Shown: positions 6,153 through 14,785 of the stretch, one piece after another
Layout: the number at the start of each line of letters is the position of its first letter
How positions within the stretch are numbered: position 1 is the stretch's first letter
From: a virus
IMG/VR virus record: IMGVR_UViG_3300037585_000313
Span: 1 to 31,305 of that record
DNA: 31,305 nucleotides
Reading direction: 5' to 3' (one strand)
Notes under the pieces: model-generated
Database searches by the model: none
Told to the model about the DNA's origin: nothing
What the model saw: the letters and a program-made list of their open reading frames with translations, nothing else
Made by a program: the position numbers and the translations under genes

Positions 6153-7264
6153 TCTATATAACGCATTACCGCACCGCAAGTACTACCGAAAAAACCCTTA
6201 TTGATGACGTTCCGTACCCTCAACACGCCCATATCCTCCCTAAGACCTTCAAACGGGCTAAACGTGGGATGTCCTACCCTCCTCATAAACTTTTAGAGGG
6301 ACTTCTGGATGAAGATCTCCTTAATTACGTCCGTGACAATCCAGTTAAGGGTAAGACCGGATTCCTGTTTGCCGCAGGTAATCAAGGATGGATGGGCAAC
6401 AATGGGCGCTACGACAAAGACCCTTCTGCGCAACTGCACTACAAGATAAAGGTACCTTTTATCGTGCTATCTAATATCTATGCAGGGCGCATAGCTGGCA
6501 TGTTTGGGGTACACGATCACGTATCTACGGATGCTAGTGCCTGTGCGTCCAGCCTGAAAGTCCTCATGGATATGCAGAACCTGATGAATAACTTTGGGTT
6601 TGACCGGGTTGTAGTGTTTACCGGAGAAGACAGCGTAAACAATCTTGTCTTAGAGTTTTTTGGGGAGGCGGGAGCCAGCCTGCAGTACAAGGATGAGGAG
6701 GACATGCAGCCTTCCGCTTTCGATGAGCGGAACCAAGGGTTTCATATTGGGCAGGGGGCAGCGGTTATGGTTTTTGAGAAAGAACATCCCAACATGGCTG
6801 ACCCTGCGGCTATGTTCCTCGGGGCGTATAGTTCCGCCGAAGATAACACCAACCCGCTGGGGCAACGGTCTGATGGGAGTGGGTACAGCAAAGCTATAGA
6901 AGGTGCCCTCTATATAGCCAATCTGCCCCCAAATTGTGTAAAGTTAGTGAAGACGCATGGCACTGGTACGCCAGTAAACAATGCTGCGGAAAGAACGGCT
7001 TTATTGCGATCCCTAGGTCCTGACTTTATAGCGACCTCATACAAGCCCTTGGTAGGGCATACAATGGGAGCAAGCGGCCTGCTGGAAACAGGTTTACTGT
7101 TGGACGACATGAAGCGTAACTACGTGCCCAAAATACTTAACCGTACGGCCTACGATCCTGTGTTCCTTTCGGAAAGCGCAGAGGTCCCGGCTGGGCCTTT
7201 CCTCAGTCTAGCTGCTGGCATGGGTAATATTTACTCTGCCGCGCTGTTCCTTCCGGCGTCTTAG
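6149..7264 (+). CDS. Beta-ketoacyl-ACP synthase II-like enzyme (ketosynthase, phage-encoded)
   Basis: 371 residues from GTG 6149, coupled to the ACP stop. The thiolase-fold ketosynthase signature motifs are all visible in order: nucleophile Cys132 in DASACASS (127-135), preceded by 'NIYAGRIAGMFGVHDHVSTD'; 'FDERNQGFHIGQGAAVMVFE' (191-210, the FD..R.GF..GEG.. motif); His270 in KTHGTGTPVNNAAE (268-281); His304 in KPLVGHTMGASG (299-310); and a Gly-rich C-terminal 'GMGNIYSAALF'. Cys-His-His is the triad of the decarboxylating FabF/FabB type, not the Cys-His-Asn of FabH. The length is somewhat below the usual ~410. The expected reaction is Claisen condensation of malonyl-ACP with an acyl thioester. 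No ketoreductase, dehydratase, enoyl reductase or acyltransferase gene is seen in the window, so these would come from the host or not be needed. Confidence 0.87.
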   Translation: MIYITHYRTASTTEKTLIDDVPYPQHAHILPKTFKRAKRGMSYPPHKLLEGLLDEDLLNYVRDNPVKGKTGFLFAAGNQGWMGNNGRYDKDPSAQLHYKIKVPFIVLSNIYAGRIAGMFGVHDHVSTDASACASSLKVLMDMQNLMNNFGFDRVVVFTGEDSVNNLVLEFFGEAGASLQYKDEEDMQPSAFDERNQGFHIGQGAAVMVFEKEHPNMADPAAMFLGAYSSAEDNTNPLGQRSDGSGYSKAIEGALYIANLPPNCVKLVKTHGTGTPVNNAAERTALLRSLGPDFIATSYKPLVGHTMGASGLLETGLLLDDMKRNYVPKILNRTAYDPVFLSESAEVPAGPFLSLAAGMGNIYSAALFLPAS

Positions 7265-7265
7265 T

Positions 7266-7757
7266 ATGCAGATAGTGAACAGCAAAGAACGACTTTTGGA
7301 GGGGCCTGTGATCCTCGGTATGGCTGCTAGTAACGATAAGCAGACCACGGATCAGTATTCCCCCGACCAGTACCTAGCATTTATTGCCTCTGAGATGACG
7401 ATACCCGGCACTGATGCAGTGCAGATCGGTAATACGGTCTTTATAGGGCACAAGGGGAAGGGTAAGAACAAGCGCAAGATGGTCGGGCGTGCGTTTAACG
7501 TAGATACAGGGCGTAACTTCATTCTGAATGGGTTCAAGTACTTTACTTACCTACAGAAGAGAAAGATCACGCACTATATGACTACGTTTCGTACCCCCGT
7601 GTTCCTGAATGCGTTTAAGTTGTTTGACCGTAGGGCGCAGCAGCAAAACTCTGACACCTTATTCAGTATAGGTAAGGTTAAGGGTACGGATGAGTATGTC
7701 GTGTATATCCACTTGGGTAAGAAGCCCCTCATGGGACCGTTACTTCGGAATAGATAG
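7266..7757 (+). CDS. Unknown 163-aa protein, possible GNAT-like fold (acyltransferase or T7 gp13-type)
   Basis: It starts 1 nt after the ketosynthase stop and ends directly before the 2076-residue protein. The predicted pattern is strand (NTVFIGHK), strand (KMVGRAFNVD), helix (ILNGFKYFTYLQKRK), strand (THYMTTFR), helix (VFLNAFKLFDRRAQ), strand (TDEYVVYIHLGK). This order, with 'TPVFLNAFKLFDRR' in the place of the N-P..A..LY.K.GF element, is compatible with a GNAT fold. T7 gp13, required for internal virion proteins, occupies an equivalent genome position and has been noted to resemble GNATs. No confident acetyl-CoA loop is seen. Alternatives are an ACP-dependent acyltransferase partner of the two preceding genes, or a purely structural morphogenesis factor. 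Confidence 0.4.
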   Translation: MQIVNSKERLLEGPVILGMAASNDKQTTDQYSPDQYLAFIASEMTIPGTDAVQIGNTVFIGHKGKGKNKRKMVGRAFNVDTGRNFILNGFKYFTYLQKRKITHYMTTFRTPVFLNAFKLFDRRAQQQNSDTLFSIGKVKGTDEYVVYIHLGKKPLMGPLLRNR

Positions 7758-10700
7758 ATGGCCGCTGTAGAACGCTTCAGTAAGAAAGTATTCGATATAG
7801 TCGAAGGTGCGGTTGACTGGGTAGTTGATCGTGTTGAAGACATCGGTGATTTTGTTGTAAACGACATTATAAGGCCGGTGGGGCGGTGGGTAGACGATTT
7901 CGCGCATGGGTTCTTTGAGGACCCTTTAGCAGCCACTCTCAGGATAGCCGCAATCGCGACTGGGCAGTTATGGGCTCTCCCTTTGATAGATGGAGTGGAG
8001 ACCTACCGTGCGGGAGGTTCACTGGGGGATGCTCTGAAGGCCACCGCAATATCCTATGTGTCCGCTAAAGTTGGGGGTGAGGTAGGAGATTTTGTCGGAG
8101 AAGCCGTAGGGGACAAAGTTGGTAGCCAGCTTGTTGCCGATATGATTGCTGGTGGAGCAGAGGGAGCTACTAATGCGGTCATATACGGGGAAGATCCTCT
8201 TGAAGCCTTTCTTAGAGGGGGGCTCGCACCGGCTATAGATGCAGCGACGGGCGTCATTGCAGACCGACTAGACTGGGAAATAGATATTGTCAACGAAAAC
8301 GGGGAGGTAACCGGAACTAGACTTCTGCCTAGTGCAGTACAGAATGTAATAGGGACTTCTTTAGCGGCTGCGTTGACTGGTGAGGATGTTAATTCAGACA
8401 TTATTAACCGTGCTATTAGCCGTAGCCTTATAACTACGCAATTTATACAAGGGGTAGCAGGGCATTTAGGTATCGATTTAGAGGACCCTAGGAAATTAGC
8501 CTACATAGCCGCAGCTTCACAACGTGTTGTAGGAAGTATTTTAAGTGGGGAAGGTGGGGAAGCAGCGGGTAGGGCTGCATACAACACTTTCAAAGCCTAC
8601 ACCACAAAGGAGTTCCATGATTTATTAGATGAGACTGATTTTGGAGTTTCTTTCGGAAATATTTTAGATAAATTTTCCGGAGATTACGGAGAAACTGAAG
8701 CACTAGCTGCCAGATCAGACGGACTCTATCAGGAATGGAAAGACAAGTACCCTAATTACGAAGAGGACTCCGAAACATTACAGACGCTACGTGACAAGTG
8801 GATGCCGCAGATAGAGCGGATACGGGAGCTAACTCGCCTTCATGATGAGGGTGGTGGCGACATGCATCTACAAGGGCTGATAGATGAAATAAACAAACTT
8901 ACTGCGGAACTTGCTGCAGACATAGATACCGACCTAGATGCGTATCAAGCTGCACTAGAGTCTGTTACCGCTGCAGATGCAGATCCGTTAGTTAAGGAGT
9001 ATGACCTTGCTCTGGGTGAGTACAAAGATTCTTTGGAAAACCTAAACAACAGTAGCGAAAACCTCGATGAGGCTCTTATAGCGCAGGAAGAAGAAATAGG
9101 TACTGCTTTTGCTATTGCGCTAGATCCTAATTTTAACGCAGCAGAATATGCTTATCTAAATAAACTTGGGGAAGCTCTTAGTGAGTCGCAAGTCGCCCAA
9201 CATTATTTGGAAAATGTACATAATAGCCCTGTTACTAATATAGAAGACTTCCAACGTAGATTGCACAAAAATTGGAACACACTTGTAAACAATGTTTTAA
9301 GTGCTACCGATAAAGATGCATTCAAACTTAGAGGGGGAAGTCCTTCTGCACACGCGCAACAGGCTTTAGGAGCACTGTGGGATAAGTTTGTAGCGGAGAA
9401 TGGGACCGGAACCGATATTCTTGGAGCTATTGCACAGGTAAATAGTTCTTTCTCTGCCGATCAGATTGACCCTTCTGTACAGGAAGACTTCTTAGCGGCT
9501 TGGAACGAGATTATCACCGAAGCAGGGGACAATCTTCCTCCCGGTGAATCTGCCAGCATATTTGCAGCCGAGATACAGGATTCAGAAGACGCTCCAGTTG
9601 ATTGGGCCGGTATCGTTTCGGCTACTCCTATAGATCTACTAAATCTTCCGGTAGGCAGAGGGCCAGATGGAAGTTTAATACAGCTATCGGAATACGAAGA
9701 GCGGTACAACGGGATGAATGGTCGAGAGACTGTCATACGTACGATGGTTAGTCCGGGGGTTTTTAAGGAAGAAATAACAACTTTCGATGCTAACGGTGAC
9801 CCCACAACTTCTACCCGTATCGTAGATTTTTCCGAGAATCTACGGGAATCCCTTAGTCCTGAAGATAGTGCGCTTGTATTTATGGCTGCGGCTTCTCAAG
9901 GCGACGGGGAGGAGGTTGCAGAACTCCTAGATATGGATCAGTCCCTCGTTGACCAATTAAGCAACGTCATGGACTACTTCGTAAACAGTGACGAGTGGGA
10001 GTTTGAAGCCCGTAGCGAGATTTTCGACGCTACGTTTACGTTGGATAACACCAACGTACAGAACATTATGGCTAATACCTTTAGGGGTATAGGTGGTGTT
10101 TTTGAAGCATTCGGCACCACGTACGATTTTATTAGCTCTATTGAGCCTGTAGGTAGTGATAGCTGGCGACTCGGGGAAATTGAAGAGAGCGCGTTCACTC
10201 GGTTTGCTCAAGATCTTGCTGCAATAGGGGAAGGTGGACTCACAGAAGAGTACACAGCCGATAAAGAAGCCTTTGACGGACGGGTATCCGCCGCGATAGA
10301 GGGGAAGACTTACCGTGATACTTATGAAGCAAACATAGCTGCCGGGTTCACCGTAGAACAAGCTACAGCAGCAGCGATAGCCGCACGGGATGCTATGTCC
10401 ACAACGGAGCGTTCTCTTGAAGTTATTGAGGGGCTTTTCGGGGCTATAGAAGACCACCCCACAATGTTTCTCGCTGAGTACATAGGTGTAGAACTTTCTC
10501 AAGAACTTGTTCCCCTCCTAATTGGCGGGGCCGCAGGGGTAGCAGCTAAGGGCGCTGCTAAAATAGTTGGGCGTAGTGATGAGGTAGCTGAGCTTCTTGC
10601 AGGAAATGTATCGCTAAACGCCGCTCTTATGTCCGACGTAGCTGAAAGTTTTGGATCGGCTGCTGGCGGGGCCTACGAACAAGCCCTAGATGTGGCGCTT

Positions 10701-13700
10701 CGTTCTGGGCTGGGAGAGGAGGAAGCTCGCGCCTATGCGACCAATATTAGTTGGAACGCTGGCCTGCTTCAGGCGACCGCTGTTCTTGCGCTAAACAAGG
10801 TTGGGGGAGATGCTTTAGAACAAAACATATTCGGGCGGAATTTGCCAGATGCCCCGGAATACAACCCTTTAACAGGGGATATCGCTGGGGATAGCGTTAC
10901 TTTGCTTGGGCGTAGCATCGATGCGTTGGTAGACCGGGTAGGGGAAGGAACTTCGATATTCTTTAAGGAAGGTGCTACCGAGTCTGTTGAGGAGGGACTT
11001 GTTGCCAATTATGTAAGTGGGCAGTTGGCCTTGTTAGACCCTAATATTGATGTTACAGGCGATGTTTCTGGCGCTGTTGTAATGGCGTTCCTCGCTGGAG
11101 GCGGTACAACCGGTTCGATATACGGGTTGTCACAAACCGGTGATCTAGCCTCTAACCTGATTATTGCTACCGACGAAGACGTACGAGACATATTAGACAA
11201 TTTTGAATCCGCCTATGATGCTTATGTAGCAGACGGAAGCCTTCCAACAGCGTTTACAACACTGTATGACAATGCCGCAGCGGCGTTAAATAGCGCAGGT
11301 ATAACCGCTACTACATTAATCAATAACATCCTAGGCACTGTTGCCCAAGATGAAATAACGACTACGGCAGATGTAAGAGACGCTATAGCCGACCGGGCTG
11401 CTGAAGACGGAGAGTCTGCGTATAGCGCGTTTACTGTTGGGGACATAAACAACCTTGTCAGTGAACCGCCCGAAAATTTAAACGGAGAAATCGATGCCAT
11501 TATCGATAAAGAAGCCGTAGACGATGAGGTTGACCTAGACGAAGAGGTTGACGAAGAGGTTGACCTAGACGAAGAGGTTGACCTAGACGAAGAGGTTGAC
11601 CTAGACGAAGAGGGTGACGATGCAATTTCTCTAGGTGGCTCAGGTATTACTGGTGAAGGCTCCATTGATTTGGATCTTGACGTTGCAGATGACGAGGGTA
11701 CAGGTTTTACCGCCCCCATGACTGGCACCAGTGGTCAAACAGAAGGCCCACCTTTATCTGAAGATGACGAAGAAGAAGACGATGAGGTTGACCTAGACGA
11801 TGAAGTTGACCTAGACGAAGAGGTTGACGAAGAGGTTGACGAAGAGGTTGACCTAGACGAAGAGGTTGACGAAGAGGTTGACCTAGACGAAGAGGTTGAC
11901 GATGAAGAAGCCCCCTTCCGCTACATGGGAGCGTCGTATGCACTGGCTGAGCTAGGGAGTAGCTTAGAAGAAGCTAGGGCTGATTTAGTTGCGTCACTCA
12001 CTGATAACGGTGGGGATCTAGAGGACGCTTTAAGTACTCTGGCTGATAAGTTAGAAGTAAGTCCGGAGGGCCTTACCGGCCTTATAGGTGACTGGGCCTC
12101 AAGCGTAGCCGCAGACGTATCTCTCGGTGCAGATCTTGAAACAAGTCTGGCTGAGTTAGGGACTGATATATCCAGTGTTGAGACTCGGTTAACTACGTTA
12201 ATCAACGCTAACGACGGTGATGTCGATCAAGCTGTAGCTGATCTAGCTGCAGAGCTAGGTACAACCGAGACCAACCTTTCTAACACCATAGGTAATCTGG
12301 CTACAAAAGTAGCTACAGATATAGCGGGTCTGACAACAAGTCTGGCTGAGTTAGGGACTGATATATCCAGTGTTGAGACTCGGTTAACTACGCTAATCAA
12401 CGCTAACGACGGTGATGTCGATAAAGCTGTAGCTGATCTAGCTGCAGAACTAGGTACAACCGAGACCAACCTTACTAATCTTGTAGGTGATTTAGCTACA
12501 GACGTAGCTGCAGATATAGCGGGTCTGACAACAAGTCTGGCTGAGTTAGGGACTGATATATCCAGTGTTGAGACTCGGTTAACTACGCTAATCAACGAAA
12601 ACGACGGTGATGTCGATAAAGCTGTAGCTGATCTAGCTGCAGAACTAGGTACAACCGAGACCAACCTTACTAATCTTGTAGGTGATTTAGCTACAGACGT
12701 AGCTGCAGATATAGCAAGCCTTGAAACAAGTCTGGCTGATCTCGGGACTAGCGTAAGTGAGGTTGAGACTGAGCTAACTAAGCTAATACAAGATCAAGGG
12801 CTAAGCACCGACGAAGCTATAGCTACACTAGCTGGAGATTTAGATACAACTGCAGACAACCTTACTAATCTTGTAGGTGATTTGGCTACAGACGTAGCTG
12901 CAAATATAAAAAACCTAGAAGCAGGTCTGGCTGATCTCGGTACTGATATAGATGGAGTCGAGGCCCGGTTAACTGAGCTAATACAAGATCAAGGGCTAAG
13001 CACCGACGAAGCTATAGCTACACTAGCTGGAGATTTAAATACAACTGCAGACACCCTTACTAACATCATAGGTGGTCTGGCTGCAGACGTAGCTGCAGAT
13101 ATAGCAGGTGTTACAAAAGACGTTGCAGACGTTGCGGATGTACTGGGTACGCCGGGGCGGGATGACGACCCTTCTACCCCCAATGTCGATGAGTCTGTTG
13201 ATCCTACCGGGTTGTTTGCGGACATCGCTGCTAAAGAAGAAGCGGGGATGCAACGTGACGCGGCTATTGAATCCGCCTTATCTGACCTTTCGGTTGACCT
13301 AGATATATCTATTGAGGAAGTCCTTGAGAGGATAGACCTCGCTGAGACTACTCTTGGAGAATCTTTAACAGGTACCGAAGCGGCTTTAGCGAGCGATATT
13401 GATGCAGTCGCGGATCTAGTAGGTAAGCCCCGACAGGATGTAACCGCAACGGATATTGATTTCGTTGCTGATGTCATAGCGCAGAATAAAGTTCTAACAG
13501 AGAACCAGCTTGCGCTGTACGATGTCACCGGGGACGGCCAGATCACTATTGAAGACCAGCAGATGCTGGATGATCTGCTTGCCGGACGCCCAGTTGATGT
13601 AGCTACTACATCTCCGTTTGCGGGGCCCACAGGTATTTACGCAGCGATAGATGCTAATACCCAAAGAGAACTTGATGCGCTAACTGAAACTAAAATCGAC

Positions 13701-13988
13701 TTACAGACTGACTTTAACAGGCAGCTTCAGCAGGAACAGAAGGAAAACCTCCTTATGGATGTCTTGTCGGACCCTGCTTCGATGAGGCGAGAAGTGTCTG
13801 TTACTACGCCACCCCCAACGAATATTGATTACCTATACGACTTTGGTAGTATTTTTGCCAACCCCCAGCAAGCAGGGCTGTTTGCCAGTCCTTATGGAAC
13901 TGACCCCCAAGGCAGATCCCTTGCTACTCAATTAGGTGCCACAACAGATCAACTACTAGGGCTAGTTGGCCCCAGAGGTAGAGGTTAG
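7758..13988 (+). CDS. Giant internal virion/ejection-type protein with tandem repeats (2076 aa)
   Basis: 2076 residues. Residues 1-330 are Ala/Gly-rich and amphipathic (RPVGRWVDDFAHGFFEDPL near 35-55). About 330-1250 is mostly helical, with hydrophobic stretches such as LVPLLIGGAAGVAAKGAAK and VVMAFLAGGGTTGSIYGL. Two highly acidic blocks of DEEV/DLDEEV repeats lie at about 1254-1287 and 1339-1384. Six tandem 65-68-residue repeats of alternating helices follow (1395-1787), each opening with SLAELG-like text. A dockerin/EF-hand-like loop DVTGDGQITIED sits at 1922-1933. Size, position before other ejection-type genes and helical content suggest an internal virion protein, analogous in role to T7 gp15/gp16 or a tape-measure-like element. 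It has no recognised catalytic domain. The assignment is inferred from context and composition. Confidence 0.65.
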   Translation: MAAVERFSKKVFDIVEGAVDWVVDRVEDIGDFVVNDIIRPVGRWVDDFAHGFFEDPLAATLRIAAIATGQLWALPLIDGVETYRAGGSLGDALKATAISYVSAKVGGEVGDFVGEAVGDKVGSQLVADMIAGGAEGATNAVIYGEDPLEAFLRGGLAPAIDAATGVIADRLDWEIDIVNENGEVTGTRLLPSAVQNVIGTSLAAALTGEDVNSDIINRAISRSLITTQFIQGVAGHLGIDLEDPRKLAYIAAASQRVVGSILSGEGGEAAGRAAYNTFKAYTTKEFHDLLDETDFGVSFGNILDKFSGDYGETEALAARSDGLYQEWKDKYPNYEEDSETLQTLRDKWMPQIERIRELTRLHDEGGGDMHLQGLIDEINKLTAELAADIDTDLDAYQAALESVTAADADPLVKEYDLALGEYKDSLENLNNSSENLDEALIAQEEEIGTAFAIALDPNFNAAEYAYLNKLGEALSESQVAQHYLENVHNSPVTNIEDFQRRLHKNWNTLVNNVLSATDKDAFKLRGGSPSAHAQQALGALWDKFVAENGTGTDILGAIAQVNSSFSADQIDPSVQEDFLAAWNEIITEAGDNLPPGESASIFAAEIQDSEDAPVDWAGIVSATPIDLLNLPVGRGPDGSLIQLSEYEERYNGMNGRETVIRTMVSPGVFKEEITTFDANGDPTTSTRIVDFSENLRESLSPEDSALVFMAAASQGDGEEVAELLDMDQSLVDQLSNVMDYFVNSDEWEFEARSEIFDATFTLDNTNVQNIMANTFRGIGGVFEAFGTTYDFISSIEPVGSDSWRLGEIEESAFTRFAQDLAAIGEGGLTEEYTADKEAFDGRVSAAIEGKTYRDTYEANIAAGFTVEQATAAAIAARDAMSTTERSLEVIEGLFGAIEDHPTMFLAEYIGVELSQELVPLLIGGAAGVAAKGAAKIVGRSDEVAELLAGNVSLNAALMSDVAESFGSAAGGAYEQALDVALRSGLGEEEARAYATNISWNAGLLQATAVLALNKVGGDALEQNIFGRNLPDAPEYNPLTGDIAGDSVTLLGRSIDALVDRVGEGTSIFFKEGATESVEEGLVANYVSGQLALLDPNIDVTGDVSGAVVMAFLAGGGTTGSIYGLSQTGDLASNLIIATDEDVRDILDNFESAYDAYVADGSLPTAFTTLYDNAAAALNSAGITATTLINNILGTVAQDEITTTADVRDAIADRAAEDGESAYSAFTVGDINNLVSEPPENLNGEIDAIIDKEAVDDEVDLDEEVDEEVDLDEEVDLDEEVDLDEEGDDAISLGGSGITGEGSIDLDLDVADDEGTGFTAPMTGTSGQTEGPPLSEDDEEEDDEVDLDDEVDLDEEVDEEVDEEVDLDEEVDEEVDLDEEVDDEEAPFRYMGASYALAELGSSLEEARADLVASLTDNGGDLEDALSTLADKLEVSPEGLTGLIGDWASSVAADVSLGADLETSLAELGTDISSVETRLTTLINANDGDVDQAVADLAAELGTTETNLSNTIGNLATKVATDIAGLTTSLAELGTDISSVETRLTTLINANDGDVDKAVADLAAELGTTETNLTNLVGDLATDVAADIAGLTTSLAELGTDISSVETRLTTLINENDGDVDKAVADLAAELGTTETNLTNLVGDLATDVAADIASLETSLADLGTSVSEVETELTKLIQDQGLSTDEAIATLAGDLDTTADNLTNLVGDLATDVAANIKNLEAGLADLGTDIDGVEARLTELIQDQGLSTDEAIATLAGDLNTTADTLTNIIGGLAADVAADIAGVTKDVADVADVLGTPGRDDDPSTPNVDESVDPTGLFADIAAKEEAGMQRDAAIESALSDLSVDLDISIEEVLERIDLAETTLGESLTGTEAALASDIDAVADLVGKPRQDVTATDIDFVADVIAQNKVLTENQLALYDVTGDGQITIEDQQMLDDLLAGRPVDVATTSPFAGPTGIYAAIDANTQRELDALTETKIDLQTDFNRQLQQEQKENLLMDVLSDPASMRREVSVTTPPPTNIDYLYDFGSIFANPQQAGLFASPYGTDPQGRSLATQLGATTDQLLGLVGPRGRG
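11519..11907 (+). repeat. Acidic microrepeats (12-nt and 18-nt units) inside the 2076-aa gene
   Basis: Two clusters (about 11519-11619 and 11773-11907) are built from the 12-nt unit GACGAAGAGGTT (DEEV) and the 18-nt unit GACCTAGACGAAGAGGTT (DLDEEV), nearly identical at nucleotide level. They are separated by about 50 codons of Gly/Thr/Asp-rich sequence. Both units keep the frame, so slippage changes length without disrupting the protein. The products are polyanionic linkers flanking the start of the 65-residue repeat array. Confidence 0.9.
11940..13118 (+). repeat. Six tandem 65-68-residue coding repeats in the 2076-aa gene
   Basis: Copies begin at 11940, 12144, 12339, 12534, 12729 and 12924. 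The first is 204 nt; the other five keep an exact 195-nt period. Each begins SLAELG or a variant and has a segment like VETRLTTLI, then AVADLAAELGTTETNLTNLV and VAADIA. Copies at 12339 and 12534 are almost identical in DNA over about 170 nt (GCT to GAA the only codon change), implying recent duplication or homogenisation. The first and the last two copies have diverged. The heptad-like content suggests stacked helical hairpins. Confidence 0.92.
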
Positions 13989-13996
13989 AAACGACT

Positions 13997-14773
13997 ATGA
14001 TGTTATTTAACGACCCTCAGGCGGATGAAGATAAAAAAGATGATAGAAGTTGGTTCGCTAAGATGTTGGACGGCGGTAAGGCTTTTGCGGATACCGACCT
14101 AGGTAGCACACTGCTTGGTGCAGGAATATCTAAGTTACTGGACAACCAAGGTATGTTGGACCCCGATATTCGCCCTGTTGGCTACCGAGGTGGGATACCT
14201 AAATATACGGCTGTGCGTCAGGGTGTTCCTATGGGGGGCGGGGCGGGTGTCGCAGGGCTGGCAGGAACTGCAGAGTCGCCAATGGCTGCACCTGTTACCC
14301 AAACTTATGCGTACGACCCAAATCGGCGTCCCGGTAGTTCTGGGCAAAGATATTTTTCTGATATTCAGTACGCTAAAGCTCCCGGTATTGCCGCTGCTAA
14401 TCAACAAGCCATCGCACAAGCGGAAGAGCTACGCAAATTCAACCTTGCAAATCCTGCCAGACAGTCTAGGCCACCCCCCGTGTCTACTATGCGTCATGGG
14501 GGTATAGTCGCACTTGCTCAAGGTCGGTATCTCGGTGGAAATTCCGATGGTATGGCCGATGCAGTTCCGGCAACGATTAACAACAATCAACCCGCTGCAT
14601 TAAGTGATGGGGAGTTTGTTGTACCTGCTGATGTTGTCAGTCACCTTGGTAATGGAAACTCCAATGCTGGGGCAAAAACCCTTGACGAAATGATGGCTCG
14701 TGTACGGCAACAACGTACGGGCAGATCCGCCCAAGGTAAACAGATTAACCCGCGTAAAGCGTTACCTGCGTAA
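13997..14773 (+). CDS. Virion-associated protein with 'GEFVVPADVV' motif (258 aa)
   Basis: 258 residues starting at tandem ATGs (13997/14000) after GAGG at 13981. The N-terminus is acidic; the middle is Gly/Pro-rich and looks disordered. Residues 168-215 carry MRHGGIVALAQGRYLGGNSD, then GMADAVPATINNNQPAALSDGEFVVPADVV. This 'G.SDGM.D.IPA.I....PA.LS.GEFVVPADVVS.LG' pattern recurs in many phage structural proteins from marine samples and is of unknown role. A basic C-terminal tail follows. It lies between two internal-virion-type genes, which supports a particle component or assembly factor. No enzymatic motif is seen. Confidence 0.68.
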   Translation: MMLFNDPQADEDKKDDRSWFAKMLDGGKAFADTDLGSTLLGAGISKLLDNQGMLDPDIRPVGYRGGIPKYTAVRQGVPMGGGAGVAGLAGTAESPMAAPVTQTYAYDPNRRPGSSGQRYFSDIQYAKAPGIAAANQQAIAQAEELRKFNLANPARQSRPPPVSTMRHGGIVALAQGRYLGGNSDGMADAVPATINNNQPAALSDGEFVVPADVVSHLGNGNSNAGAKTLDEMMARVRQQRTGRSAQGKQINPRKALPA

Positions 14774-14785
14774 AGGTATATTTCT

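Noticed and set aside
6149-7264. Host gene contamination or chimeric assembly for the ketosynthase
   Set aside because: It is coupled by GTGA to the ACP gene and by a 1-nt gap to the next phage gene, with the same codon style as its neighbours; no junction signal is visible.
11519-13118. CRISPR-like array of short repeats
   Set aside because: The repeats are in-frame coding units without unique spacers and the 195-nt period is far from CRISPR geometry.
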